From NCBI GenBank assembly GCA_017617795.1, contig JAFZVM010000043.1, positions 1 to 53,203 on the forward strand: a stretch of 53,203 bases of DNA. Direction: 5' to 3'. The notes beneath the pieces are model-generated. The model was given only the letters and a program-made list of their open reading frames with translations. It was not told the origin of the DNA and did not search any database. Below, piece after piece: positions 21,375 to 29,873 of this stretch (position 1 is its first letter; each line of letters opens with the position of its first letter). This DNA comes from Oscillospiraceae bacterium (lineage in GTDB: Bacteria; Bacillota; Clostridia; Oscillospirales; Oscillospiraceae). Both the position numbers and the translations under genes were made by a program.

Positions 21375-23858
21375 TTACTCCCCGCTGTCCGCAACCGCGA
21401 ACTCCACCCAGAATTTGTCGTTGATATACAGGCGGTAGAGGCCAGGCCCCAGTCTGGACAGGAGATATACTTGCAGGGTCGTTTCCCCCTGCTCCAGGGT
21501 GCGGGACTGCAAGCTTCCGATATAGACAGGGCATACGTACCGCCATTCTTCATCCACGTACTTTTTGCAGCTCAGCGAGTCCAGCGCCAAGGGCTTTTCG
21601 CAGCTCACCGTCACCTCCACATACTCGGGATACGGGGGATAGACCGCCGAAGCCATGTTGAAATCCACCGTTCCCCAGTTCTTTTCCCACTCCGGCTCAT
21701 GGGGGCAGGGGTGGGCTTCCTTTTGGTTGAAGGGGCTTTCCAGCCACTTGAGCACCACCTCTTCCGGCAGGTAGCCGGAGGTCTCCAGAGTCGGGATATC
21801 CGCCCCATGGCAGCTCACCGCCAGGTATTCTTTGCCCTCCTCCAGGCGATCCAGGCCCCAGCTGTCCAGCCATACGTCCATATCCGGGTGCTGCTCCCGG
21901 TATGCCTGAAACAGGCCGGGGATCTCCTTCTGCAGGTTTTGGAGATAGGCCCGCTGCTGCAGGTCATAGGCGCTCTGCCGATCGTTCCGGGCGCTCACCA
22001 CCCAGGTCCGAACCTCCCCGGAGGCCGTCTCTGCCAGCATCCGCCAGGCGGGAATGAGGGTTCCCTCCTCCTGCCCGGGGATGAGCACGTAGTCCATCCG
22101 GGTGAGGCGCAGTTCCTCCTCCCCCTCCATCAGGGGGAGGAATTTTTCAGCCTGCTCCATGGGGGAAATGGTCTCCCAAACGTCCTCCGGCTCCAGGCGG
22201 TAGCCAAGATACCGGGCGCTGAGGGCAAGGATCTCCTGACTCTCCCTGTCATACAGGAGCCAGGCCGCTCCGTCCAGTTCCCCCCAGGGGGAGACATAAG
22301 TATAGTCGAAGGCGTTCCTCCCCAGCCTTGCCCGGATGGGCACATGCACCAGACACAGCTGCGCCAGGTCCTCCGGTCGGAATGAATACCCCGCCAGGTC
22401 CCCGTATTCCGCCAGGAAGGCCTCCTCCCCCAGCGCGGTGCGTTTTTCCGCGAGAAGCGCCTCCAGCCGGTCGGTCAGGACTGCACAGTTTGGGAGATAT
22501 TCTATGCATCCCCAGCCGCTCACCAGCTCCGCTGTGCGCAGGATCCCCGCCTGATCCGTTACGCCGATCTCCTCTATCCGGGCGTCATAGAGGCTGAGGA
22601 AGGGGACGTCGGAGCTGGTGAAGATGCCGTTCCGCACCCAGCCTGCCTCCGCCAAAGCGGGAATACTGCGGGGATCCTGGGTATCCGCCCCCCGCGCCGG
22701 GACCAGCAGCGTCAAAGCCCGGACCAGCGGATCCTCCGCCGTGAGTTCGGCTCCGTCCTTCAGATCAAGGGTCCGGTTTCCGGCCCTCCAGAGTTCCGTC
22801 TTCGGATCGTATTCCGCTCCCGTCCCCAGCAGCAGCTCCGCCAGCTCCGGGTCCGAAAGTCCACAGTCCTCCTCCAGCCTCCAGGTATGGCTCACAGCCG
22901 GCCACTGGGTGGGGACCTGCAGCCCGCTCTCCACTCCCTCCGGCAGCTCCGCCAGAAGAAGAGCTGCCTCCGGATAGCTCCTGCGCACCACCGGCGTCAG
23001 GTCCAGGGGTTCCGCATCACGCTGGACAACGAATTCCGCCCAGTCCCAGCCGCCGGTGTAGACGATCCCCACCCGATACAATCCCTCCCCCAGGGGAAGG
23101 CACTCCGTCAGGGGAAACAGGTAGCTATGGGAGGAATGGGGTGAAACCGAATAGCCGATGGCAAGGACCATCCCCGGAAAGCGGTAACTCTGCCAGCTCC
23201 CGTCCACATACTTTTCCAGACGCTGCTTGGCTCCATATTCCAGGGAATCATCCGTCTCGTTTGTATAGGTGAAGCGCACGTACTCCGCGCCCACGGGCCA
23301 GACCGCCCGGTCCATGGTGATGCGCATGCCCCGTTCCGAGACCCGGTCGGTCTCCGGCTCCCGGGGGATGGGTAGATCCTGCGGAAAAGCGGGACCGCCT
23401 CTTTTCACCGGAGAAACGGTGATCCGGTCGCTGAAGATCCCCGCCTCCGCGAAGGCCCGGGCGTCCTCCCCGGCCACCTCCACGGAGATCTCCTTCGCCC
23501 CGATGCCTCCTCCGATGATCTGCACGTCCGCCCCGGGATGGGTCAGCCTGTAGAGCTCCTGGTAGGTACCCATGTGCGCAGTCACATAGTTCCAGTCCTT
23601 ATCCCGCAGCCGGAGGTAGGCCAGGGCCCGCTCCAGGGGGGTCTGAGGCTCCTGCGGCTCCGGAGCGTCGGTGGGTTCAGCCGTCGGAACGGCGGCGGGC
23701 TCCGGCTCTGGCTCCGGTGTCTCCGGCGCTGCTGCCGGGGTCGACACGGGGACTGCCGTGGAGCTGGGCTCCGGCGCGGGGGCCTTCGGCTCCCGGCTGC
23801 AGGCGGCCAGAGACAGAATCATGGTCAGAATCAGCGCAAAACAAAGTGTCTTTTTCAC
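21375..23858 (-). CDS. Large lipoprotein with Ig-like domains (paralogue 1)
   Basis: 827 residues. A GTG at 23858 lies 7 bases after GGAGGT and begins VKKTLCFALILTMILSLAAC, a lipoprotein signal with lipobox LAAC; an in-frame GTG at 23867 is too close to the site. A Pro/Glu-rich linker follows (about 25-75). Residues 165-285 hold an Ig-like block (YVRFTYTNETDDSLEYG, VDGSWQSYRF, LGEGLYRVG), which recurs at the C-terminus (YVDEEWRYV, LGPGLYRLYI). It is paralogous to the next gene but has one extra Ig-like insertion. It is an outward-facing lipoprotein of unknown function, controlled by a promoter duplicated in both genes. Confidence 0.8.
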   Translation of the reverse strand: MKKTLCFALILTMILSLAACSREPKAPAPEPSSTAVPVSTPAAAPETPEPEPEPAAVPTAEPTDAPEPQEPQTPLERALAYLRLRDKDWNYVTAHMGTYQELYRLTHPGADVQIIGGGIGAKEISVEVAGEDARAFAEAGIFSDRITVSPVKRGGPAFPQDLPIPREPETDRVSERGMRITMDRAVWPVGAEYVRFTYTNETDDSLEYGAKQRLEKYVDGSWQSYRFPGMVLAIGYSVSPHSSHSYLFPLTECLPLGEGLYRVGIVYTGGWDWAEFVVQRDAEPLDLTPVVRRSYPEAALLLAELPEGVESGLQVPTQWPAVSHTWRLEEDCGLSDPELAELLLGTGAEYDPKTELWRAGNRTLDLKDGAELTAEDPLVRALTLLVPARGADTQDPRSIPALAEAGWVRNGIFTSSDVPFLSLYDARIEEIGVTDQAGILRTAELVSGWGCIEYLPNCAVLTDRLEALLAEKRTALGEEAFLAEYGDLAGYSFRPEDLAQLCLVHVPIRARLGRNAFDYTYVSPWGELDGAAWLLYDRESQEILALSARYLGYRLEPEDVWETISPMEQAEKFLPLMEGEEELRLTRMDYVLIPGQEEGTLIPAWRMLAETASGEVRTWVVSARNDRQSAYDLQQRAYLQNLQKEIPGLFQAYREQHPDMDVWLDSWGLDRLEEGKEYLAVSCHGADIPTLETSGYLPEEVVLKWLESPFNQKEAHPCPHEPEWEKNWGTVDFNMASAVYPPYPEYVEVTVSCEKPLALDSLSCKKYVDEEWRYVCPVYIGSLQSRTLEQGETTLQVYLLSRLGPGLYRLYINDKFWVEFAVADSGE

Positions 23859-23893
23859 GAAAAACACCTCCGTTTCCGGTTTTCCGCCTCCAC

Positions 23894-23922
23894 CCTACAA
23901 TTTGACGCCGCGTCAATGTCAA
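23894..23922 (-). promoter_or_regulatory. Promoter with palindromic operator, copy 1
   Basis: TTGACA (23917-23922) and a weak TGTAGG (23894-23899) are 17 bases apart. The spacer holds the perfect inverted repeat TTGACGC-G-GCGTCAA (23902-23916), placed exactly where a repressor would block polymerase. An almost identical arrangement precedes the paralogue at 26154. Confidence 0.65.
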
Positions 23923-23985
23923 GAGGTTTTTGCAAAATAGTTGGAAATTCTTTGGAAACCGAACCTTGCACATTCCCGGAGCGGA

Positions 23986-26154
23986 TCAGGACGCAGGCAA
24001 AGGTACTTCGTCGCTGACCTGGAACTCCACCCAGTACTCCTGATTGAGGTACAGGCGGTAGAGGCCGGGGCCCAACCTGGACATGGTGGGGGCCTGGAGG
24101 GTGGTCTCCCCCGCCTCAACGTAGAGGAACTGCAGTGTCCCGGAGAGGATTCGGTAGACGTCCCGCCACTCCCCGTCCACATACTTGCTGAAGCGGTACC
24201 AGTCCCGGTCGAAGGTCTTTTTGCATTTGACCGTCACCTCCACGTACTCGGGATAGAGGGGGTACACCGGCTGGGCCATGGTGAGGGTGACGGCGTCCTC
24301 CCGCTCCTCGCTCCAGTATTTCTTCTCCCATTCCGGCTCATGGGGGCAGGGGTGGGCTTCCTTCTGGTTGAAGGGGGCTTCCTGGTAGCTCAGCGCCATC
24401 CGCTCCGGGAGAAAGCCGGAGGCCTCCAGGGTGGGGAGGTCCACTCCATAGCAGGATACCTCCAGGTATTCCCCGCCGTCCTCTCCCCGTAGGACGGACC
24501 AGCCGTTTACCCACACGTCCGCATCCGGGTGCTGTTCCCGGTAGGCCTGGAAAATGGCCGGGGTCCTTCTCCCCAGGAGCTGGATATAGCAGCGCTCGTA
24601 AAAGTCATAGCCGTACTTATTGCTCACGTCGACAGCGCAGCTCCAGGCCTCCCCATCGGCGGGTTCCACCTCCAGCAGCCAGGCCGAGGACAGGACGCCG
24701 TTCTCAGCGATGGCCCGAAGGTCCCGGAAGCTGTCGTTTCCGGCGGTGAGCACATAGCGCAGAGACGTGAAGCGCGTTCCCCCCTCCGGGGAGAGCTGGA
24801 AGCGGTAGCTCTCCTCCCCGCTGAAGACTACCCCGCGCCAGGGGAAGCGGGTCTCGAACCAGGGTGCGCCGGTGGTCTCGAATTCCCAGGGCTCCAGGGT
24901 ATAGCCGATGAGGGGAGCCTCCAGGGCAAGAAGCCCCAGGCTGCGGCTGTACAGGCACCAGGCCGCCGCTTCCTCCAGTTCTCCCCAAGGGGAGACATAT
25001 TCGAAGTCGAAGCCTCCCAGGCTTGCCCGGATGGGGGCACGGATCAGAAAGAGGTCCGCAAGGTCCTCCTGGCAGAAGGTGAAGTCCGTCAGGTCGCCGT
25101 ATTTCTCCAGGAAGGTCTCCTCCCCCAAATCATCCCGCAGTTCCGTCAGCACTGCCGCAAGGCGGGTATTCAGGATCTCCGCCTCCGGGCGGTAGGTATC
25201 AAAAATCCCGCCGGTGACCAGAGTTCCGCGCAGCTCCTCTCCCTCCCCGACGGAGAGGGTCACCTCCTCCTGACGCTGTGCGTAGAGATACAGGATGGGT
25301 ACTTCCTCAAAATAATCCACGCTCGCGTCCGGTTCAACCCGCCAGCCCGATTCCTCCATGCTGGGGATGTCCCGTGGGTCCAGCGTATCCGACTGCCGCA
25401 GGGGCAGGGTCAGTTCCAGGGCACGGGCAATTTTGCTTTCCTTCTTGAGCCGAGCCCCGTTCGTCACATCCAGGCGCAAATCGCCCGTCCGCCAGACCCC
25501 TGCCTCCTCATCGTAATTTGCCCACTCCCCAAGGAGCTGATATACCCAAAACTGCTCCTGAAACGCCGGGTCCTCCGGGAGCCGTTCCTTCAGCCGCCAG
25601 CGGCAGCTCAGGGTGGGCCAGCACACCTCCCCCACGGGGGCGGCCTCCACGTTCTCCGGCAGGCCCTCCAGGAGCAAGGTCGCCTCCGGGTAACCACGGC
25701 AGGCCAGGGAGGGGGTATCCCCGTCCTCCAACGGTGGGTCGACGACGCGCAGGGTCACGAAATCCGGCAGCAGGCCGGAATCCCCGAAGGCTTCCGCATC
25801 CGCCCCGTACACGTTTGCAATCAGGGAGCGGGAATCTTCGGTACAGCCCGCACAGTCCAGCTCTGCCTCCGGGTGGGTGAGGCAGTAGTACTCAATATAG
25901 ACCCCCAGGTTGTTCAGCACATAGTCACGATCCCGGCTGCGGAGGTATTCCGCCGCCCGTTCCTCCGTGATCGACTTCCGGGCGTCAGCGGGCTCCGGGG
26001 TCTCCGGCTTGGCGGTGGGAGTCTCTGTCAAGGCCGGGGCATCTGTTGAAGCAGGGACCGCCGCAGGCGACGGATCCGGATCTGTCTTCCGCCCGCAGGC
26101 GAAAAGAGGAATAAGCAGAAGCAGCGCCAAGATGACGCACAGGGCCTTTTTCAT
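23986..26154 (-). CDS. Large lipoprotein with Ig-like C-terminal domain (paralogue 2)
   Basis: 722 residues. The ATG at 26154 follows GGAGGT and starts a lipoprotein signal with lipobox LFAC. A Pro/Thr/Glu linker follows, then the same succession of blocks as paralogue 1: AYLRL/EYLRS-RD, the HPGAD/HPEAE region, FYRPEDL/FCQEDLA, SPWGELE, FQAYREQHPDADVWV, NQKEAHPCPHEPEWEK and LGPGLYRLYLN. The central Ig-like insertion of paralogue 1 is absent. Both likely arose by tandem duplication of gene and promoter. Function unknown; exported and membrane-anchored. Confidence 0.8.
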   Translation of the reverse strand: MKKALCVILALLLLIPLFACGRKTDPDPSPAAVPASTDAPALTETPTAKPETPEPADARKSITEERAAEYLRSRDRDYVLNNLGVYIEYYCLTHPEAELDCAGCTEDSRSLIANVYGADAEAFGDSGLLPDFVTLRVVDPPLEDGDTPSLACRGYPEATLLLEGLPENVEAAPVGEVCWPTLSCRWRLKERLPEDPAFQEQFWVYQLLGEWANYDEEAGVWRTGDLRLDVTNGARLKKESKIARALELTLPLRQSDTLDPRDIPSMEESGWRVEPDASVDYFEEVPILYLYAQRQEEVTLSVGEGEELRGTLVTGGIFDTYRPEAEILNTRLAAVLTELRDDLGEETFLEKYGDLTDFTFCQEDLADLFLIRAPIRASLGGFDFEYVSPWGELEEAAAWCLYSRSLGLLALEAPLIGYTLEPWEFETTGAPWFETRFPWRGVVFSGEESYRFQLSPEGGTRFTSLRYVLTAGNDSFRDLRAIAENGVLSSAWLLEVEPADGEAWSCAVDVSNKYGYDFYERCYIQLLGRRTPAIFQAYREQHPDADVWVNGWSVLRGEDGGEYLEVSCYGVDLPTLEASGFLPERMALSYQEAPFNQKEAHPCPHEPEWEKKYWSEEREDAVTLTMAQPVYPLYPEYVEVTVKCKKTFDRDWYRFSKYVDGEWRDVYRILSGTLQFLYVEAGETTLQAPTMSRLGPGLYRLYLNQEYWVEFQVSDEVPLPAS

Positions 26155-26191
26155 GGAAAACACCTCCGTTTTTCCGGTTTTCTGCCTCCAC

Positions 26192-26220
26192 CCTACAATT
26201 TGACGCCGCGTCAATGTCAA
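26192..26220 (-). promoter_or_regulatory. Promoter with palindromic operator, copy 2
   Basis: TTGACA (26215-26220), a 17-base spacer and TGTAGG (26192-26197). The spacer carries the same TTGACGC-G-GCGTCAA palindrome (26200-26214). The sequence from the ribosome binding site to the -35 is nearly the same as in copy 1. Confidence 0.65.
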
Positions 26221-26239
26221 GGGGGTTTTGCGAAAAAGG

Positions 26240-26573
26240 TGAAAAAAGTACGTTTGGAGATGAAAAAACCTCTCCACCGCTTCGCGATTCTTCCCCTTTC
26301 ATGGAAGGCAACCCTCCGTCTCCCGTCCCCGGGAGGGGGAATCCAATGGGGGCACCCTCGCAAGGGTGCCCCCGTTGGCCGTGAGGAGGGGGTCGCAGGG
26401 GAGCCTTTCGGAAGGTTCCCCCGCGCGGTTTTTCTTTTTCCGATTTCTTTTTGACGAGCAAAAAGAAATCGGGCCGCCGGAGGCAAACTAACGTGAATGT
26501 CGGCAGATACGATGTTATTCTGCATCCCAGCAGAAATCGCGCCCGCAGGCGCGAAATTCCCTCGTTCCCATAT
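26240..26573. other. Hairpin-rich intergenic segment, no gene seen
   Basis: No convincing open frame. It contains three strong inverted repeats in a row: GGGGGCACCCT/AGGGTGCCCCC (26348-26373, 4-base loop), GGGGAGCCTT/AAGGTTCCCC (26398-26421, loop TCGG) and a 14-bp perfect pair CCGATTTCTTTTTG/CAAAAAGAAATCGG (26440-26472). A GC-rich CCCGTCCCCGGGAG element sits before them. It may be an intergenic repeat family or a structured RNA. Confidence 0.6.
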
Positions 26574-26603
26574 GAAAAACCTCCGGGCCTTTCGACCTGG
26601 AGG
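26574..26603 (-). terminator. Terminator after the UDP-sugar pyrophosphorylase gene
   Basis: The stem CCTCCAGG/CCCGGAGG (one wobble pair, read on the minus strand) is followed by TTTTTCAT just downstream of the gene end. Confidence 0.75.
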
Positions 26604-26617
26604 CAAATCGTGATTGG

Positions 26618-27847
26618 TCAAAGCACTATGCCATTCAGCTTCAGCAGTTCTCTCGCGCTCTCGATGGAGTCCACACCGGTTTTGTTTTTGATGGGGGCAA
26701 ATTCCTTCTCCCGCACCACCTCGAAGGGCAGGCAGGAATCCATTTTCTCCACCAGGTCCAGGATCAAGGTCTCCAGCTTATAGCCGTTCTCGGTCTCCGG
26801 CTGGATGACCTCCCCTTTCTCATCCAGGCAGGGCACCTTTTTCTTCGCCAGGTGCAGGATGGGCTTATCCCCCAGGAACTTGTCCAGGGCGTCCACCCGG
26901 AAGAGGTAGTTGAGGATGACCCCGAAGTTATAAGCCAGGTCTCCGCTTCCATTCCGCTCCTCCAGCATCTCCGGGGTGAGCTCATAATATTCCACCACGC
27001 TGGCCCGGCCGTTCCGGCGGCACATGACCCCCACCTTCTCCTCCGGGAAGGCCTTGCGGATGACCTTGGCGCCGCTGTCGCAGCCCCGGTCCAGCACAGC
27101 CCCCAGGAAGCAGGGGTCCGCGATGCGCTGGAGGACGTTGTCCACGGCGAAGGCGTTGAGCCACTGGATCCCCGCCCGGCGGAGCTCCTCCGTGATCCCC
27201 GCCCGGGCCATGGATTTATACCAGCCCCCGTTGCCGTTGGGGGCCATGAACATGGCGGAACGGGAGGCCATGAGGATCTTTCCCTCCGGGCTGACGGCGG
27301 GGCAGGTCTCCTGCTCGAAGAAGCGCACCTCCTCCGCAGGATAACCGAAGTAATCCTTCTCCCGCAGGAAGTCCCGAATGGCCTGGTCGTTGATGGCGCT
27401 GGTCATGACGTACAGAGGCAGGGTGCACCCCGCCTGCGCCGTCACCTCCATGAGGTTCCGGAACAGACACTCGAAGATGTAGAGAGGATGGGTCAGGCCG
27501 ATATCCACCAGCCCCTTGGATTTATCCACCCCCAGTCGGGTCCCCTGGCCTCCCGCCAGGAGGACGGCGGCCAGCTTCCGCCGCCGGATCGCCTCCAGCC
27601 CCCGGGCGGTGAACCGTTCCCGGTTCGCCCCGATCTCCTCCAGCTCCATGGCTGCCAGGGGCTCGATCTTCTCCCCCGCGGGTCTGGGCTCCAGTGCGGC
27701 CCGGAAGCCAAGCAGGGGGGAAAGATCCGTCTTTTCGATCTCCCGCAGCAGGGCGGCCTTTTCCGCCTCCCCCAGACCATCGTACCAGGCCAGGACCTGC
27801 TCCTGGCCGTACCGCTTCAGCTTATTCAGCGCTTCTTCAAAGTTCAT
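26618..27847 (-). CDS. UDP-sugar pyrophosphorylase (UDPGP/AGX family)
   Basis: 409 residues; ATG behind AAAGGAG. The nucleotidyltransferase signature LAGGQGTRLGVDKSKG (about residues 98-113) is followed by PLYVMTSAINDQAI, PNGNGGWYKSM and NAFAVDNVLQRIADP, the pattern of eukaryote-like UDP-GlcNAc/UDP-glucose pyrophosphorylases. The enzyme joins UTP and a hexose-1-phosphate to make an activated sugar for wall or capsule synthesis in the cytoplasm. It follows hflC on the same strand, separated by a hairpin. Confidence 0.92.
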   Translation of the reverse strand: MNFEEALNKLKRYGQEQVLAWYDGLGEAEKAALLREIEKTDLSPLLGFRAALEPRPAGEKIEPLAAMELEEIGANRERFTARGLEAIRRRKLAAVLLAGGQGTRLGVDKSKGLVDIGLTHPLYIFECLFRNLMEVTAQAGCTLPLYVMTSAINDQAIRDFLREKDYFGYPAEEVRFFEQETCPAVSPEGKILMASRSAMFMAPNGNGGWYKSMARAGITEELRRAGIQWLNAFAVDNVLQRIADPCFLGAVLDRGCDSGAKVIRKAFPEEKVGVMCRRNGRASVVEYYELTPEMLEERNGSGDLAYNFGVILNYLFRVDALDKFLGDKPILHLAKKKVPCLDEKGEVIQPETENGYKLETLILDLVEKMDSCLPFEVVREKEFAPIKNKTGVDSIESARELLKLNGIVL

Positions 27848-27863
27848 GTCTTCTCCTTTATAA

Positions 27864-27904
27864 ACCGCTGATCCGATCATGGCTTTGGCGATCGGATCAG
27901 CGGT
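27864..27904 (-). terminator. Hairpin between hflC and the pyrophosphorylase gene
   Basis: A perfect 15-bp stem ACCGCTGATCCGATC/GATCGGATCAGCGGT with an 11-base loop. The minus-strand T-run is short (TTTATAAA), so it may reduce rather than stop transcription into the next gene. Confidence 0.5.
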
Positions 27905-27925
27905 CCTTTTCTGGTTCAGATTCGC

Positions 27926-28804
27926 TCAGTTGAACAGCTCCGCCAGGGGGCTGTCCTCCCCCAGGATCAGGGTCTTCTCCCCGGTCATGGATTTCTTCAT
28001 GGCGTCCAGGGCGATCATAAAGGTATAGAATTCCGCCTTCTGCTTGCTGTTGTAGGCTTCGCTGAGGATGCGCATATACTCCGCGTCCCCTTCCGCCTTG
28101 ATGATCTCCGCCTGGCTCCTGGCCTGGGCGACCTCGATCTCCACGTCCCGGTCCGCCCGGTTGCGGATCTCCTTGGCCTCCCGCTCGCCCTCCGCCAGGT
28201 AGCTGGCGGCGATGTTGTTCCGTTCGCTGATCATGCGGGTGTACACGGCGCTCTTGTTGTCGTCCGGCAGGTCCAGCTTCTTGGTCTCCACGGCGATGAG
28301 CCGGATGCCGTACCGGGTGAAGGAATCCCCGATGTTGGCCATGATGGCCTCCACCACCGCGCCGCTGCGGCCGCTGATGATCGCGTCCCGGGTCATGGAG
28401 CTCATGACCACCTTCAGGGCGTTATACACGTTCACGTTGATGCGGCTCTCCGCGTTCTCTACGCTGCCGGAAAGGGTCTCGATGAACTTTCTGGGCTCCT
28501 CGATGCGCCAGATGGCGAAGCAGTCCGCGATAAGGCTGGTCTTGTCCGCCGTGAGCAGGTCGCTCACGGGCAGGTCATAGAGCAGCACCGTATTGGGCAG
28601 CTTCTCCGAGGACTGGACGAAGGGGATCTTCAGGTAGAGCCCGGGCCTGGATTTCACGTCCACCACCGCGCCGAACTGGCGGACCACGCCGTATTCGTTC
28701 TGCCGCACCACGAAGCAGCTGCTGAGGATCAGGATCAGCAGGACCACGATGACGACGACCAGGGCGATGAGGCCGCCGCGCCGTTTCTTTGCGTTCGCCG
28801 CCAT
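27926..28804 (-). CDS. hflC: HflC-like SPFH membrane protein
   Basis: 292 residues. One N-terminal transmembrane helix (about 11-30) is followed by an SPFH/band-7 domain (NEYGVVRQFGAVVDVKSRPGLYLKIPF) and a long Ala/Glu/Arg-rich coiled coil with ERNNIAASYLAEGEREAKEI and VAQARSQAEIIKAEGDAEY. HflC pairs with HflK to form a large membrane cage that, in other bacteria, surrounds the FtsH protease and limits its access to membrane proteins. It starts one base after the hflK stop. Confidence 0.93.
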   Translation of the reverse strand: MAANAKKRRGGLIALVVVIVVLLILILSSCFVVRQNEYGVVRQFGAVVDVKSRPGLYLKIPFVQSSEKLPNTVLLYDLPVSDLLTADKTSLIADCFAIWRIEEPRKFIETLSGSVENAESRINVNVYNALKVVMSSMTRDAIISGRSGAVVEAIMANIGDSFTRYGIRLIAVETKKLDLPDDNKSAVYTRMISERNNIAASYLAEGEREAKEIRNRADRDVEIEVAQARSQAEIIKAEGDAEYMRILSEAYNSKQKAEFYTFMIALDAMKKSMTGEKTLILGEDSPLAELFN

Positions 28805-28805
28805 A

Positions 28806-29855
28806 TCAGTCCGCCCCCTTTCCGGTAAAGTCGTCCAGCGGGAGCACGGTCTGCATGCTGCCGTCCGCCCCCTGGATGATGACCTTCACGTCCGGGAAGA
28901 CCTCGGTGATCATTTCATAGTACAGCCGCTTCCGGGTGATCTCCGGGTATTTGGCGTATTCCTCATACAGCTCCCGGAAGCGGGACGCCTGGCCCTCCGC
29001 CTCCGCGATGCGGGACTGCTTGTAGGCCTCCGCCTGCTGCAGGATCTCGTCCGCGTCCGCGTCCGCCGCGGGAAGCACCTCGTTTGCGTACTTGTTGGCG
29101 TTGTTGATGGCGGTCTCCGCCTCCTGCTTGGCGGTCTCCACCGCCTTGAAGGCCTGCTGGACCTCCACCGTAGGCGGCTCCGCGTCCTGCATGGCGATGT
29201 TCACAAGGGCGATGCCCAGGTCCTCCTGCTCCAGCCGCTGGGAGATCTTCTCCTTGATGATCGACTGGATCTCGCTCTTGCCGGTGGTGATCACATCGTC
29301 CACCTTGTACAGGCCGATGGTGTCCCGGATATAGCTCTGGCAGAGCATTTTCAGGATGCCCACCGGGTCCTGGCTGTTGTACAGATACTTCACCGGGTCC
29401 ACCACCCGGTATTCCACGTAGAAGTCCACGTTCACGAAGTTGAAGTCCACGGAGATCATCACGGACTCCTCCTCCACGCTGGCGTTGGTCCTCAGGTCAT
29501 AGCCGATGGCCAGGCCCTGCACCGCTTTGCTCACGATGGTCTTTTTCTGGATGAGGGGGAGCTTGAACTTCAGGCCGGGATTGCTCACCACGCCGGGCCT
29601 GCCGAAGGTGGTAATCACGGCGAACTGATCCTCCTGGAGCTGGTACATGGAGCTGAACACCAGCGCCGCCAGCACCAGGATCGCCACCGCAGCAAGGATC
29701 CACTTGACGCTGCCCTTGTTCACGTTTTTCGCGGGCTTTACCGGGATGGGCCCGTCGCCCGCCGCCTGTTCGGCCTTCTGCTGCTTCATCTTTCCCGCCA
29801 GGGAATAGACGATGAAGGCGGCGACTATGACGGCAAGGGTCACAAACACTTCCAT
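28806..29855 (-). CDS. hflK: HflK-like SPFH membrane protein
   Basis: 349 residues; ATG behind AGGAGG. It has two hydrophobic stretches (about 3-20 and 50-68) instead of the single helix common in HflK, then the SPFH domain (QFAVITTFGRPGVVSNPGLKF) and a coiled coil ending with ADADADEILQQAEAYKQSRI. It is the partner of HflC and is encoded directly upstream of it. The lysozyme gene ends 18 bases before this start, so the three genes may be one transcript. Confidence 0.92.
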   Translation of the reverse strand: MEVFVTLAVIVAAFIVYSLAGKMKQQKAEQAAGDGPIPVKPAKNVNKGSVKWILAAVAILVLAALVFSSMYQLQEDQFAVITTFGRPGVVSNPGLKFKLPLIQKKTIVSKAVQGLAIGYDLRTNASVEEESVMISVDFNFVNVDFYVEYRVVDPVKYLYNSQDPVGILKMLCQSYIRDTIGLYKVDDVITTGKSEIQSIIKEKISQRLEQEDLGIALVNIAMQDAEPPTVEVQQAFKAVETAKQEAETAINNANKYANEVLPAADADADEILQQAEAYKQSRIAEAEGQASRFRELYEEYAKYPEITRKRLYYEMITEVFPDVKVIIQGADGSMQTVLPLDDFTGKGAD

Positions 29856-29873
29856 ACTGCTGTTTCCTCCTGA

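Noticed and set aside
26240-26573. Insertion-sequence remnant
   Set aside because: No transposase-like frame, no target-site duplication and no matching terminal repeats bounding the whole segment could be seen.
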